Shown here piece by piece: positions 9,237 through 17,305 of a stretch of 64,000 nucleotides of DNA. A program made the translations under genes and the position numbers. A model generated the notes under the pieces. It was not told the origin of the DNA. It saw only the letters and a list, made by a program, of their open reading frames with translations, and did not search any database. Source of the DNA: Enhydrobacter sp. Its GTDB lineage: Bacteria; Pseudomonadota; Alphaproteobacteria; Reyranellales; Reyranellaceae. Every line of letters starts with the position of its first letter. Positions within the stretch are counted from its first letter, which is position 1. Location of the stretch: positions 1,488,001-1,552,000 of the forward strand of contig NZ_CP126889.1 in the NCBI RefSeq assembly GCF_030246845.1, given 5' to 3'.

Positions 9237-9812
9237 TTAATTCTCATTGGCCCGATCGCGGAGGAGCGGCAGGAGAAGCGAACGGAGGTCCACAACGATG
9301 GAGGTTCGCGGGATGTAGGGGTCTGCAGGATTGCCACTTTCCGGCTTCTCGTCCGTCAACAGGACGGTGCCGCGATAGTATTTAGCGCCGTTATCACTGT
9401 TGCGGAAATAGGTCAGGACGAAAGACGGCCAGCCGCCTTTCCGAATGTCCTCGATTGCTCGCTGAATCGGACTGCCCTTAAGCGCCAGAAGGCGCTTGCG
9501 AACAGCCTCCGACGCTCCATCCGGAATGAAACCAGCGATAAGGCCCGCGTTGGCACAACTCAGTACCAGCATGTCAGCAATTCCGCTGTCCATTAGGGCG
9601 AACAGCACCTTGACCTTGCAAACCTCATGGAGCGGATAGAGGTAAGCCGAGGTTTTTCCGGAACCTGCCCGCTTCCCATAGCTGTTGAGCATCGCTGCGT
9701 CCTGAGTAGCCAGGTAGCGCAAGCGATTCATCGCCTGGCGCGAGGAAAAGCCCGCCTCTGCAAGCATTTCGGCGACGGCGCTGATCTGAAAATCGGTTGG
9801 CTGGGATGCCAT
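9237..9812 (-). CDS. Hypothetical protein, possible Nu1-like winged-helix / small terminase role
   Basis: This 191-residue protein is not recognised with confidence. The N terminus (DFQISAVAEMLAEAGFSSRQAMNRLRYL) followed by TSAYLYPLHEVCKVK is reminiscent of MerR- or Nu1-type winged helices, in which a helix-turn-helix is followed by a short wing and a conserved tyrosine. Its position, first in the head operon and directly before the portal, is where a small terminase subunit or a late regulator would sit. The C-terminal part is unlike either. An AT-rich region with paired 9-bp repeats lies just upstream, so it probably marks the start of the leftward head operon. Confidence 0.4.
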   Translation of the reverse strand: MASQPTDFQISAVAEMLAEAGFSSRQAMNRLRYLATQDAAMLNSYGKRAGSGKTSAYLYPLHEVCKVKVLFALMDSGIADMLVLSCANAGLIAGFIPDGASEAVRKRLLALKGSPIQRAIEDIRKGGWPSFVLTYFRNSDNGAKYYRGTVLLTDEKPESGNPADPYIPRTSIVVDLRSLLLPLLRDRANEN

Positions 9813-9825
9813 TCTGAACCTCTAT

Positions 9826-9870
9826 AAGAGATAGTCTTGTAGACAATATCTCATAGATAGTCTATAAAAA
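9826..9870 (-). promoter_or_regulatory. AT-rich promoter/operator region of the island head operon
   Basis: The 9-mer AGATAGTCT occurs at 9829-9837 and again at 9855-9863, 26 bp apart, in a stretch much richer in A+T than its surroundings. It lies between divergent genes (9812 leftward, 9986 rightward). The spacing suits a dimeric repressor or activator binding two sites. The function is inferred from position and repetition only. Confidence 0.4.
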
Positions 9871-9985
9871 TGTCACTGACGGGAGGTTTCTGGATTTCCC
9901 TCCGGTTGGTTGGACAAGGGAGATGCTCAGGGTGTGTTCGTGCGATCGTCCGCACCTTGGGCATCTTTCCCGAAGGTTTAGAGCG

Positions 9986-10201
9986 ATGGGTATCCCAGAC
10001 GGATATATCGAGCTTGATCGCGTGCTCTATGGCCGTTTCGGCCACTACCCTTTTCTCACGCGCGCCGATATCAAGCGCACGATCTGGCGCAAGCTGAGCC
10101 GATATGCCCGTTTCAGAACGGAACTGGTCAGCCTTGCCGAGCTCGAACGAGCAAAGAACGTAGCGCGGATTGAAGCGGAGATTGAGGCGTTGGTTGGCTA
10201 A
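9986..10201 (+). CDS. Small hypothetical protein (71 aa)
   Basis: The ATG at 9986 opens a 71-codon frame beginning MGIPDGYIELDRVL, with regular GC-rich third positions. It contains a basic stretch (DIKRTIWRKLSRYARF) and a charged helical C terminus (ELERAKNVARIEAEIEAL). It points the opposite way to both neighbours and its stop overlaps the end of the DUF853 gene by four bases. Size, basic charge and location next to the AT-rich region would fit a small island regulator, but no known domain is recognised. Confidence 0.4.
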   Translation: MGIPDGYIELDRVLYGRFGHYPFLTRADIKRTIWRKLSRYARFRTELVSLAELERAKNVARIEAEIEALVG

Positions 10202-11721
10202 GCGCGTGCCATCTTTTGAAGAAACCAAATGACGGCGGCTAGACTTAACAGGCCCCATCCAATCGAAAACCAGTAGAAAACCGCACCTGCGGCACCAAAC
10301 AACACAGCGATCGTAACAACAGCCATCACCTTGTCGAAGCCTGTAGGTTGCGCTTGGCCAGGCGCGCCGCGCACGGTCGCCTTCGGTCCCAGCGGCTCCG
10401 GCACGGCCGGCCGTTCGGACGGCTGCAACGGCCCAAGCGGGCATCGCGGCAACGCCACGCGCACGCGCTGCAGCATGACCGGATTGCCGCTGGGGCCGAT
10501 GGTCGAAACCAGGGCCTCCCCAACGCCAAGCGAGCCGATGACGGCCCCGGCATCAATCGATGGATTCGCAGGCATCGAATCAACGGCCGCGCGGATGGCG
10601 CGCAGATCCGCCGGAGTAACGCCGCGCAAGCCGTGCTGAATCCGATTGCCGAGCTGGGCGACGATGGTCGACGGAATGTCCGCCGGCGACTGTGACACAA
10701 AGAAGAGCGCGACTCCCTTCGAGCGAATCAACCTAACGATTCGCTCAATTCTCTGGAGTAGCGAAGCCGGGCAATCCTGAAAGAGCAAATGCGCTTCATC
10801 GATGAATAGCGCCAGGATTGGCCGTGGTAGATCTCCCGCTTCGGCGGCACGGTCGTAAATGTCTTGCAGCAAACCGATGATGAAAGCCGAATAGAGTGCG
10901 GGCGACCGTAGCAGCCTATCAGCGGCCAGAATGTTCACCTTGCCGCGGCCGTCCAGCATGGCGCCGTCTTTAGGGCCGAAGAGCGTGAAGGCATCGAACG
11001 AGTCGCGCTCGAAGGCTTGGCGTGCACCCTGTCGCTCGAGGCGCAGAACTGCGCGGCCGATGGCGGCCAGCGTGGTAGGCGTGAAATGCCCGAAGCGAGC
11101 GCGTACCGACTCGGCATTGTCGCGAGCGATTCGAATCGTCGCGTGCAAGTCGCGGATATCGTGGATGGCGGCGCCGCGGTCGGCGGCAATGGCGTAAAGA
11201 ATTTCCAGCGTGCCGGCTTGCGCATCACTCAATTCGAGGAGCCTGGCGACGAGCTCGGAACCGAGTCGATCGAACGACATGCGCGCCGACTCGCCCTGGT
11301 CGCCGAACACGTCCAGAAAGCGAGCGGGAGTCGAGCGCGCCAGGGCGGACAAGTCGCCTTTGGCGTCGACAACGAATGTCGAGACTCCGGCATTGCAGAA
11401 GCCTTCGGCAAGCGTCATCAGCGTGACGCTCTTGCCACTGCCTGTGGCACCAGTGATCAAGCCGTGCCGGTTGGCGTAGCGGCCGGCTATGAAGGCGCCG
11501 CCACCTATGGGGATGCGAATATCGTTCGTTTGCGTAAAAGGTCGCGGCGTAGGCGGCGGCGCGACATAGGGTGCAGGCGGACGGTCTCCTTCGCGGTAGT
11601 AGATGTTTCCGCCCACTCCTGCTGCAACCAGTATTCGACGCGGATCAGGCAATGTGGATTTCGGTATACCGAAATTCACGTCGATATCTGGATTGAGCCT
11701 ATGTTTGTGCCTTCTAGCCAT
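10198..11721 (-). CDS. DUF853 / HerA-like ATPase with C-terminal membrane hairpin
   Basis: This 507-residue ATPase of the HerA-FtsK type has RHGLITGATGSGKSVTLMTLAEG (Walker A near residue 90), VVDAKGDLSAL, ALFIDEAHLLF (Walker B) and ALFFVSQSPADIPS (sensor). These match the DUF853 family typified by YjgR. Unusually, the last 45 residues (FDKVMAVVTIAVLFG onward) form two hydrophobic helices, and a proline-rich linker precedes them, so the enzyme is probably membrane anchored. It lies between the integrase and the head genes and could act on DNA transfer or packaging, or be cargo. No conjugation genes accompany it. Confidence 0.75.
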   Translation of the reverse strand: MARRHKHRLNPDIDVNFGIPKSTLPDPRRILVAAGVGGNIYYREGDRPPAPYVAPPPTPRPFTQTNDIRIPIGGGAFIAGRYANRHGLITGATGSGKSVTLMTLAEGFCNAGVSTFVVDAKGDLSALARSTPARFLDVFGDQGESARMSFDRLGSELVARLLELSDAQAGTLEILYAIAADRGAAIHDIRDLHATIRIARDNAESVRARFGHFTPTTLAAIGRAVLRLERQGARQAFERDSFDAFTLFGPKDGAMLDGRGKVNILAADRLLRSPALYSAFIIGLLQDIYDRAAEAGDLPRPILALFIDEAHLLFQDCPASLLQRIERIVRLIRSKGVALFFVSQSPADIPSTIVAQLGNRIQHGLRGVTPADLRAIRAAVDSMPANPSIDAGAVIGSLGVGEALVSTIGPSGNPVMLQRVRVALPRCPLGPLQPSERPAVPEPLGPKATVRGAPGQAQPTGFDKVMAVVTIAVLFGAAGAVFYWFSIGWGLLSLAAVIWFLQKMARA

Positions 11722-11815
11722 TTCCCATCATACCGCGGCCATCCGTGTGGTAGAAAAATCCTATCCGGATTCGCGTGTTTCTTTTGTGTCAGGAAGTTAG
11801 CGCATCATGTCGGAC

Positions 11816-12355
11816 TCAACCGATCAGCTCCGCCCCTTCCTTCGCTTTATCGAGATAGTCGTTCCACCATTCGAGCATCTTTCGTCGACCACTGAGCCAT
11901 TGAGCGGAGTTGTAGATGCCGCGAATGCTGTTGGCGTCAACATGGGCGAGCTGCCTTTCGATCCAGTCGGGATTAAATTCCTGCTCGTTTAAAATCGTCG
12001 ACGCGGTACTACGGAAGCCGTGCACCGTCGCGCGCGAGTGATAGCCCATGCGGTAGAGCGCATAGAGGAAGGTGTTTTCGCTGACGACTGGTGACCTCGT
12101 CCGCGACGATCGCTGCAGGTTCGGAAACACGTAGTCGCCGTCGCTGAGTTTGCGCAGTTTCCGCAGCAATTCCACAGCCTGCGGCGTGAGCGGAACAAGA
12201 TGCTCAAGGCTCATTTTCAACCGACCGGCTGGGATGCGCCACAGGGCAGACGGCTTGTCCAACGCCTCGAATTCAGTCCAGCGAGCAAAGCGCGCTTCAA
12301 CGGTGCGAACCATCGCGCGGACGATGAATTCAAGCCCGTAGCGTGTCTGCGGATG
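11816..12355 (-). pseudogene. int: Tyrosine integrase, C-terminal catalytic fragment
   Basis: This is the 3' part of a P4-type integrase. From the IS edge the frame reads HPQTRYGLEFIVRAMVRTVEARFARW, so the first catalytic arginine region is present. Then come ALWRIPAGRLKM, VHGFRSTAST (HxxR), QLAHVD and the catalytic tyrosine in RGIYNSAQ. The piece upstream of the IS stops after KIEARG, so about 75 codons expected between the two parts are missing as well as being interrupted. No functional recombinase can be made from this gene. Confidence 0.85.
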
Positions 12356-13783
12356 GATCGTGCCCCGAGACGTGGTGTAGCTGGCGCTGAGTCAGCACAG
12401 CGATCTTCGGCGTGAGCCGGATCGATCAGGCAGCCACAGCAGGCAGCCCGACGAGAGGATCATCGCTTACGGGGGCGATGCTTTCCAGCGTGATGTAGCG
12501 GGAGCGCTGGACGGCCCACTCGTCGTTCTGCTCGAGCAGGATGGCCCCGACGAGTCGAACGATGGCCGCTTCATTGGGGAAGATGCCGACGACCTCGGTG
12601 CGGCGCTTGATCTCGCCGTTGAGGCGCTCCAGGGGGTTGATCGAGTGCAGCTTGACCCGGTGCTGTGCCGGGAAGCTCATGTAGGCGAGCACATCGGGCT
12701 CTGCCTCGTCCATCAGGGTAGCCAGCTTGGGGACCTTGGGTCGGAGCTGATCGGCGACACGCCGCCACTGCGCACGCGCCTGCTCGGCATCGTCCTGGGC
12801 GAAGGCGGTGGCGATGAAGGCCGAGACCACGCGGCGTCCGCTTCGGCCGGCATGCGCCAAGGCGTTGCGCATGAAGTGGACGCGGCAGCGCTGCCAGGTG
12901 GCGGTGAGGATCTTGGAGATCGCTGCCTTGATACCTTCATGGGCGTCGGAGATGACCAGCTTGACGCCGCGCAAGCCGCGGCGCGTCAGCTTCCTGAGGA
13001 ACGCCGTCCAGAAGGTCTCGGCTTCGGACGGGCCGATATCCATGCCCAGCACCTCGCGCCGGCCGTCGGCGTTGACGCCGACGGCGACGATGACGGCGAC
13101 CGAGACGATGCGGCCGGCCTGGCGCACCTTCACGTAGGTGGCGTCGATCCACAGATAGGGCCAGTCGCCCTCGATCGGCCGGTCGAGGAAGGCCTTCACC
13201 CGCTGGTCGATCTCCTCGCACAGCCGGCTGACCTGGCTCTTGGAGATGCCGCTCATGCCCAAGGCCTTGACCAGGTCGTCGACCGATCGGGTGGAGACGC
13301 CTTGGATGTAGGCCTCCTGGATCACCGCGGTCAGGGCCTTCTCGGCCATGCGGCGCGGCTCGAGGAAGCTGGGGAAGTAGCTGCCGCGGCGCAGCTTGGG
13401 GATGCGCAGCTCCACCGTGCCGGCCCGCGTCTCCCAATCCCGGTCGCGATAGCCGTTGCGCTGGGCCAGTCGCGTGGCGCTCTTCTCGCCATGGGCGGCG
13501 CCGGTCAGCGCACCGACCTCGATCTCCATCAGGCGCTCGGCAGCAAAGGCGATCATCTCGCGCAGAACGTCAGCGTCAGGGGCCTTCTCGACAAGCGAAC
13601 GCAGGTCCATCATCTCTTCGGTCATCGGTGGTTCCTCGCGTGCAGGTTGGAGCTCGCAACCCAACCCTAACCGGAAATCGCCGGTGACCCCCGCAAGGCC
13701 GCTCCCTCGCTACGGCGCCATCAAACAGCGCGCTCGCTCGCGGCCTTGCTCTCCCCAGCTACACCACCATCCGGGACACGACC
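12356..13783 (-). mobile_element. IS256-family insertion sequence, copy 1 (in the integrase)
   Basis: The element is 1428 bp. Its ends form 29-bp imperfect inverted repeats (left GATCGTGCCCCGAG..., right the complement of ...GGACACGACC) sharing the inner 13 bases GTGGTGTAGCTGG exactly. It differs from the copy at 35261-36688 at only one position that I found (near 13661). The 8 bases outside the left end (TGCGGATG) and the right end (TCCTCGCG) do not match, so there is no target duplication. Together with the missing integrase segment, this points to an adjacent deletion after insertion. Confidence 0.92.
12426..13625 (-). CDS. IS256 (Mutator-type) family transposase, copy 1
   Basis: This 399-residue DDE transposase starts [15 protein letters not shown]. 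Family motifs include [45 protein letters not shown] (first catalytic Asp), [13 protein letters not shown] (second Asp), CRVHFMRN and [23 protein letters not shown] (catalytic Glu region). It cuts and pastes the surrounding element. An in-frame TTG 39 bases upstream exists only in this copy, because of the single base difference, so the shared ATG at 13625 is the likely start. The predicted protein is identical to that of copy 2. Confidence 0.95.
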   Translation of the reverse strand: MTEEMMDLRSLVEKAPDADVLREMIAFAAERLMEIEVGALTGAAHGEKSATRLAQRNGYRDRDWETRAGTVELRIPKLRRGSYFPSFLEPRRMAEKALTAVIQEAYIQGVSTRSVDDLVKALGMSGISKSQVSRLCEEIDQRVKAFLDRPIEGDWPYLWIDATYVKVRQAGRIVSVAVIVAVGVNADGRREVLGMDIGPSEAETFWTAFLRKLTRRGLRGVKLVISDAHEGIKAAISKILTATWQRCRVHFMRNALAHAGRSGRRVVSAFIATAFAQDDAEQARAQWRRVADQLRPKVPKLATLMDEAEPDVLAYMSFPAQHRVKLHSINPLERLNGEIKRRTEVVGIFPNEAAIVRLVGAILLEQNDEWAVQRSRYITLESIAPVSDDPLVGLPAVAA

Positions 13784-14269
13784 TCCTCGCGCCTCGATCT
13801 TGCGCAATGCGTCTAGCAAGGTTGGCGGCTCGATTGCACCGACATTGAGATGACCGATTTCAGGGAAAAGGTTTTGCTCGAGCCGATTCAATACGAGGTC
13901 GGCATAGGACTCCTTCCATCCCGCTTTTTTGGTCGCGTGCCATTCGCGCGCCACGGCTTCAAAAGAATCGGATGCTGCGCCGGCGACCGTCGCAGGCCGA
14001 TTACGGCCCATGATGACGATAGGGTCGCGATTCTCAGCCAACAGGATCTTGGCATGCTCCCGCTTCGCCCGAGCGTCCGCCAGGCTCACACGCGGATAGG
14101 GACCTAACGACAGGGTTTTGGATTTGCGGCCGAAGCGATAGGCCATTTGCCAAAGGGTCCCGGTCGATCGCACCAGGAGATAAAGCCCGCCGCCATCGAA
14201 AAGCTTGTACGGCCGTTCCTTGGGCTTCAACGCGCGCAGCCTTGCCGTCGACAAGCGATTGGTCGCCAT
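13784..14269 (-). pseudogene. int: Tyrosine integrase, N-terminal fragment
   Basis: This is the 5' part of a P4-type site-specific recombinase. The ATG at 14269 gives MATNRLSTARLRALKPK, then DGGGLYLLVRSTGTLWQMAYRF (arm-binding DUF4102 domain) and SLADARAKREHAKILLAENRDP, followed by the start of the core-binding domain, and it ends at KIEARG against the IS. The remaining domains lie beyond the IS at 11816-12355. Position and orientation next to the tRNA gene show that this enzyme inserted the island. Confidence 0.9.
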
Positions 14270-14449
14270 GTTCCGTGAATCCCCCTGTGTAGGTAACGCT
14301 CGCCGCCCGTAGGCAAAGCGCCAGACCAATTACCTACCTCAGTTTGGGACTACCTGGTACTCACTGGCACTGAAGAATGGCAAAAAGTCACAATTAACGG
14401 GCTTTTGTGGCACCGCTTGGAACCGTCTGGAACGATGGAAAGTAGGTGT

Positions 14450-14469
14450 TGGCGTCCCCGAGAGGATTC
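14450..14469. repeat. tRNA-proximal attachment site of the island
   Basis: This is the 3' terminal 20 bases of the tRNA-Arg gene, identical to 3582-3601. The tRNA remains intact on this side, so integration was harmless to the host. Confidence 0.9.
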
Positions 14470-14526
14470 GAACCTCCGACCCGCAGTTTAGGAAACTGCT
14501 GCTCTATCCGGCTGAGCTACGGGGAC
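14450..14526 (-). tRNA. tRNA-Arg (anticodon CCT)
   Basis: Read on the minus strand the 77 bases fold as a cloverleaf: acceptor GTCCCCG with CGGGGAC, D arm with AGCTCAGCCGG, anticodon stem GCAGT/ACTGC with loop TTCCTAA, and T loop GTTCGAATC. The discriminator is G and the CCA is encoded. Anticodon CCT reads AGG, a rare arginine codon. The 3' end was the attachment site of the island at its left. Confidence 0.95.
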
Positions 14527-14633
14527 GTGGCTGGCGATATAGCATCCGATAGCGATGGCGTCAGCACCGTTTGGATTGCTCCTCTCGCTGGCGCTGCGTG
14601 GCACCACGAAAATGGCGCCATTGAGCCCCCAAC

Positions 14634-16076
14634 TCAGATCACCCGGAAGTTCTTGAACTGCCAGGGATCGTCGACATCGACATCTTCCGGGAACAGCACG
14701 CCGCGGTCCTGCAGCGGCGTCCAATCGCCGTACCTGCCGACAACGGGACCGAGGTAAGGCAGGCAGATCTCGAGGTTGCGCTCGAAGTCCATGTCGTCCG
14801 CCTCGACGATTCCGCGGTCGGGATTTTCGAGCGCCCACACGATGCCCGAAAGCACCGGCGCGCAGACCTGCAGGGAAGTGGCGTTGTTGTAGGGCACCAG
14901 CCGGCGCGTCCCGTGGATGTCGAGCTGCGAGCCGTACCAGTAGACGCCTTTCTTGTGCCCCATCAGCAGCACGCCGAGTTCGTCCCAGCCGGAGCGGATC
15001 TCGTCGACGATCAACCGCTGTCTCTTCTGCTGGCTCAGGCCCTTCCCCGCGATCTCGTGCATGGACATGATCGCCTGGTCGCACGGATGATATGCATAGT
15101 GGACGGTCGGCCGGTACACGACCTTTCTTCCGTCGCGCAGGGTGAGCAGATCCGCGATCGAGATGGACTCGTTGTGGGTGATGATGAAGCCGTGGAAGGG
15201 ACCTTCGAGCGGCGTCCAGGTGCGCACCCGGGTGAGCAGTCCGGGCCGGTTCAGATAGATCGCGGCTTCACAGCCGAAGGTATGCCGCCGACCGTCGGGG
15301 GGCAGGCTTTTTTCGTGCGTGCCCCATCCCATCTCGGCCGGCTGACAGCCTTCGGCGACGAAGCCGTCGATCGACCAGGTGTTGACGAATTCACCGACCT
15401 CTTTGGGCTTCGGCGATACCTGGGTATCGCGCTCGGCGACATGGATGACCTTGACGCCGAGCCGCTGCGCGAGCTTCGCCCAGCCCTCGCGCGAGGTCGG
15501 CGTCGCCGTCCTGGGTTGGCTGCCCTTCGCCAGGTCCAGCAGAGCCCGTTTCACGAAGTGCGAAACCAGGCCGGGATTGGCCCCATGGGCAATTACCGCG
15601 GTCGGCCCTCCCCGATACTTCGGGCGGATCTTGAGCATGCTCTCGCGCAGGGCATAGTTGGACCGCAGCGATACCGAGAGGTTGGGATCCGTGTAGCCCC
15701 CGGGCCACGGTTCGATGCAGGTGTCGATGTAGTGCGCGCCCTTCTCCTGGCACAGCTCGACCAGGGCCATCGAGGAGACCTCGACGGAAAGATTCACGAC
15801 GAAGTCGCCCTTGCCCACCCGGGCCGTCAGAACCTGACGATAGTTGGCGCGGGTCAGCTTCTTGCGAACGAACTCGATGCCATAGCGCTTGATCTCGGAA
15901 GATCCGCCGCGGTCGTCCTCGGCGAGGATCGTGATCTGGCTCGGCTTGATGCCGATATGGCGCAAGATCAGCGGCAGCACGCCGTGGCCGATCGAGCCGA
16001 AGCCGATCATCACCATCCGGCCCTTGAAATCGAGATACTTCCTGCTGGCAGTCTTGCGCGCGGCTTTCCTCGCCAT
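14634..16076 (-). CDS. hss: Homospermidine synthase
   Basis: This 480-residue enzyme makes the triamine sym-homospermidine, using NAD+, by joining putrescine-derived units (putrescine with a second putrescine or spermidine). The Rossmann loop is at the N terminus (MVMIGFGSIGHGVLPL), followed by ITILAEDDRGG; the middle holds IDTCIEPWPGGY, VIAHGANPGLVSHF and FTNE-type substrate loops (TWSIDGFVAEG). Length and motifs fit the alphaproteobacterial Hss/saccharopine-dehydrogenase-like family. The basic N-terminal tail is probably unstructured. It is the second gene after ornithine decarboxylase, so the pair converts ornithine to putrescine and then to homospermidine. Confidence 0.92.
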   Translation of the reverse strand: MARKAARKTASRKYLDFKGRMVMIGFGSIGHGVLPLILRHIGIKPSQITILAEDDRGGSSEIKRYGIEFVRKKLTRANYRQVLTARVGKGDFVVNLSVEVSSMALVELCQEKGAHYIDTCIEPWPGGYTDPNLSVSLRSNYALRESMLKIRPKYRGGPTAVIAHGANPGLVSHFVKRALLDLAKGSQPRTATPTSREGWAKLAQRLGVKVIHVAERDTQVSPKPKEVGEFVNTWSIDGFVAEGCQPAEMGWGTHEKSLPPDGRRHTFGCEAAIYLNRPGLLTRVRTWTPLEGPFHGFIITHNESISIADLLTLRDGRKVVYRPTVHYAYHPCDQAIMSMHEIAGKGLSQQKRQRLIVDEIRSGWDELGVLLMGHKKGVYWYGSQLDIHGTRRLVPYNNATSLQVCAPVLSGIVWALENPDRGIVEADDMDFERNLEICLPYLGPVVGRYGDWTPLQDRGVLFPEDVDVDDPWQFKNFRVI

Positions 16077-16120
16077 TCCAGCGCTCCCCCTTCTTGATCG
16101 TCGAGTGGTCGATAAACGGC

Positions 16121-16146
16121 GACGGGGCCTTTCTCAAGGCCCCGTC
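16121..16146 (-). terminator. Inverted repeat between odc and hss (attenuator/processing hairpin)
   Basis: A perfect 9-bp stem (GACGGGGCC / GGCCCCGTC) encloses an 8-base loop in the 98-bp gap between the decarboxylase and hss. No T-tract follows on the minus strand, so it is a weak terminator at best. It may limit hss relative to the upstream gene or protect the RNA end. Confidence 0.45.
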
Positions 16147-16174
16147 GGTTCGCTCCGATGCGGAGGCAAGGGCT

Positions 16175-17305
16175 TCAGATGCAGATCGCCTTGAGCGGCG
16201 CGAAGCCGTTGAAGGCGACCGACGAGTAGGTCGTCGTGTAGGCGCCGGTCGCGAGGATCTCCACCTTGTCGCCGGGCTTCAGCGAGAGCGGCAGCTTGTA
16301 CTCCGTCTTCTCGTAGAGGATGTCGGCCGAATCGCAGGTCGGTCCGGCCAGCACCACCGGCCCCACGCGCGTGCCGTCGCGCGCGGTGCGGAGCCGATAC
16401 TTGATGCTCTCGCCCATGGTCTCGGCCAGGCCCGAGAACTTGCCGATATCGAGGTAGACCCAGCGCTTGCGGTCGTTGGCCGCCTTGCGCGAGACCAGCA
16501 CCACCTCGCTCTGGATCACGCCGGCGTCGCCCACCATGGAACGGCCCGGCTCGATGATCACCTCGGGCATGCGGTTGCCGAAATGGCGCACCAGCGCGCG
16601 GCCGACCGCCTCGCAGTAGGCCTCGATCGAGCTGACCTCGGCCCGGTAGCGCGCCGGAAAGCCGCCGCCCAGATTGACCATGCGCAGGTCCACGCCCTCC
16701 TCGGCGAGGGCGAAGAACATCTGCGAGACCTGGGCCAGCGCCTTGTCCCACTTCTCGAGGTCGGTCTGCTGGCTGCCGACATGGAAGGAGATGCCGTAGG
16801 CGTCGAGTCCCCACGCCTTGGCCTTGCACAGGAGGTCCTTGGCCATCTCCGGCGCGCAGCCGAACTTCTTGCTGAGCGGCCACTCGGCGCCCCCGCAATC
16901 GACCAGGACGCGGCAGAACACGCGGGCACCCGGCGCCACGCGGGCGAGCTTCTGCAGCTCCACCTCGCTGTCGAAGGCGAACAGGCGCACGCCCTGCTCG
17001 TAGGCCCAGGCGATATCCCTCTCCTTCTTGATGGTGTTGCCGAAGGAGACGCGGTCCATCGCCACGCCGGCGGCCTGCACCAGCTCGATCTCGCCGCGCG
17101 ACGCGGTGTCGAACTTCGAGCCGAGGCCGGCCAGGCGCGACAGGATCTGCGCCGCCGGATTGGCCTTCACGGCGTAGAAGATATGGGCGGCCGGCAGGAG
17201 CTCGCGCATGCGGCGGTAGTTGTGCTCGACCATGTCGAGATCGACCACCAGGCACGGCGTCTCGGGCTGCTGCTCGCGAAGGTAACGAAAGATACGCTCG
17301 GTCAT
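16175..17305 (-). CDS. Ornithine decarboxylase (fold III, PLP-dependent)
   Basis: This 376-residue cytoplasmic enzyme converts ornithine to putrescine. It has the alanine-racemase-fold type of eukaryotic ODC. The PLP lysine is in FYAVKANPAAQIL near residue 47. Other signatures are KFDTASRGEIE, FHVGSQQTD, NLGGGFPARY, EPGRSMVGDAG and the active-site cysteine in LAGPTCDSADILYE. Some relatives act on lysine or both substrates; the neighbouring homospermidine synthase favours ornithine. It is preceded by a leader of about 320 bases containing a 38-codon peptide gene, which suggests regulation by translation arrest. Confidence 0.92.
   Translation of the reverse strand: MTERIFRYLREQQPETPCLVVDLDMVEHNYRRMRELLPAAHIFYAVKANPAAQILSRLAGLGSKFDTASRGEIELVQAAGVAMDRVSFGNTIKKERDIAWAYEQGVRLFAFDSEVELQKLARVAPGARVFCRVLVDCGGAEWPLSKKFGCAPEMAKDLLCKAKAWGLDAYGISFHVGSQQTDLEKWDKALAQVSQMFFALAEEGVDLRMVNLGGGFPARYRAEVSSIEAYCEAVGRALVRHFGNRMPEVIIEPGRSMVGDAGVIQSEVVLVSRKAANDRKRWVYLDIGKFSGLAETMGESIKYRLRTARDGTRVGPVVLAGPTCDSADILYEKTEYKLPLSLKPGDKVEILATGAYTTTYSSVAFNGFAPLKAICI

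Larger units (their letters stand above)
3582..14469. mobile_element. Integrated phage-derived island in tRNA-Arg (satellite-like, tail-less)
   Basis: The island is bounded by a 20-bp direct repeat (3582-3601 and 14450-14469) that equals the last 20 bases of the tRNA-Arg gene, the classic signature of tyrosine-recombinase integration. From the tRNA end inward it carries a split integrase, a DUF853 ATPase, two small unknown genes, portal, protease-capsid fusion, gpW-like connector, a DUF2190 fragment joined to a truncated terminase, and a small secreted protein. No tail, baseplate, lysis, replication or clear repressor genes are present. About 9.5 kb remain without the IS. It could be a heavily deleted prophage or a capsid-forming satellite; the broken integrase and terminase argue that it no longer moves. 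Confidence 0.85.

Noticed and set aside
9851..10444. 197-codon minus-strand frame between the 191-aa gene and the DUF853 gene
   Set aside because: It overlaps the C-terminal 80 codons of DUF853 in another frame and covers the AT-rich promoter. Its composition is unlike a real protein.
12645..13670. 341-codon plus-strand frame inside the IS (also at 35550-36575)
   Set aside because: It is antisense to the transposase in both copies and has no recognisable domain.
16121..16146. True transcription terminator between odc and hss
   Set aside because: The stem is strong, but no T-run follows on the minus strand and hss belongs to the same pathway, so it is listed only as a hairpin or attenuator.
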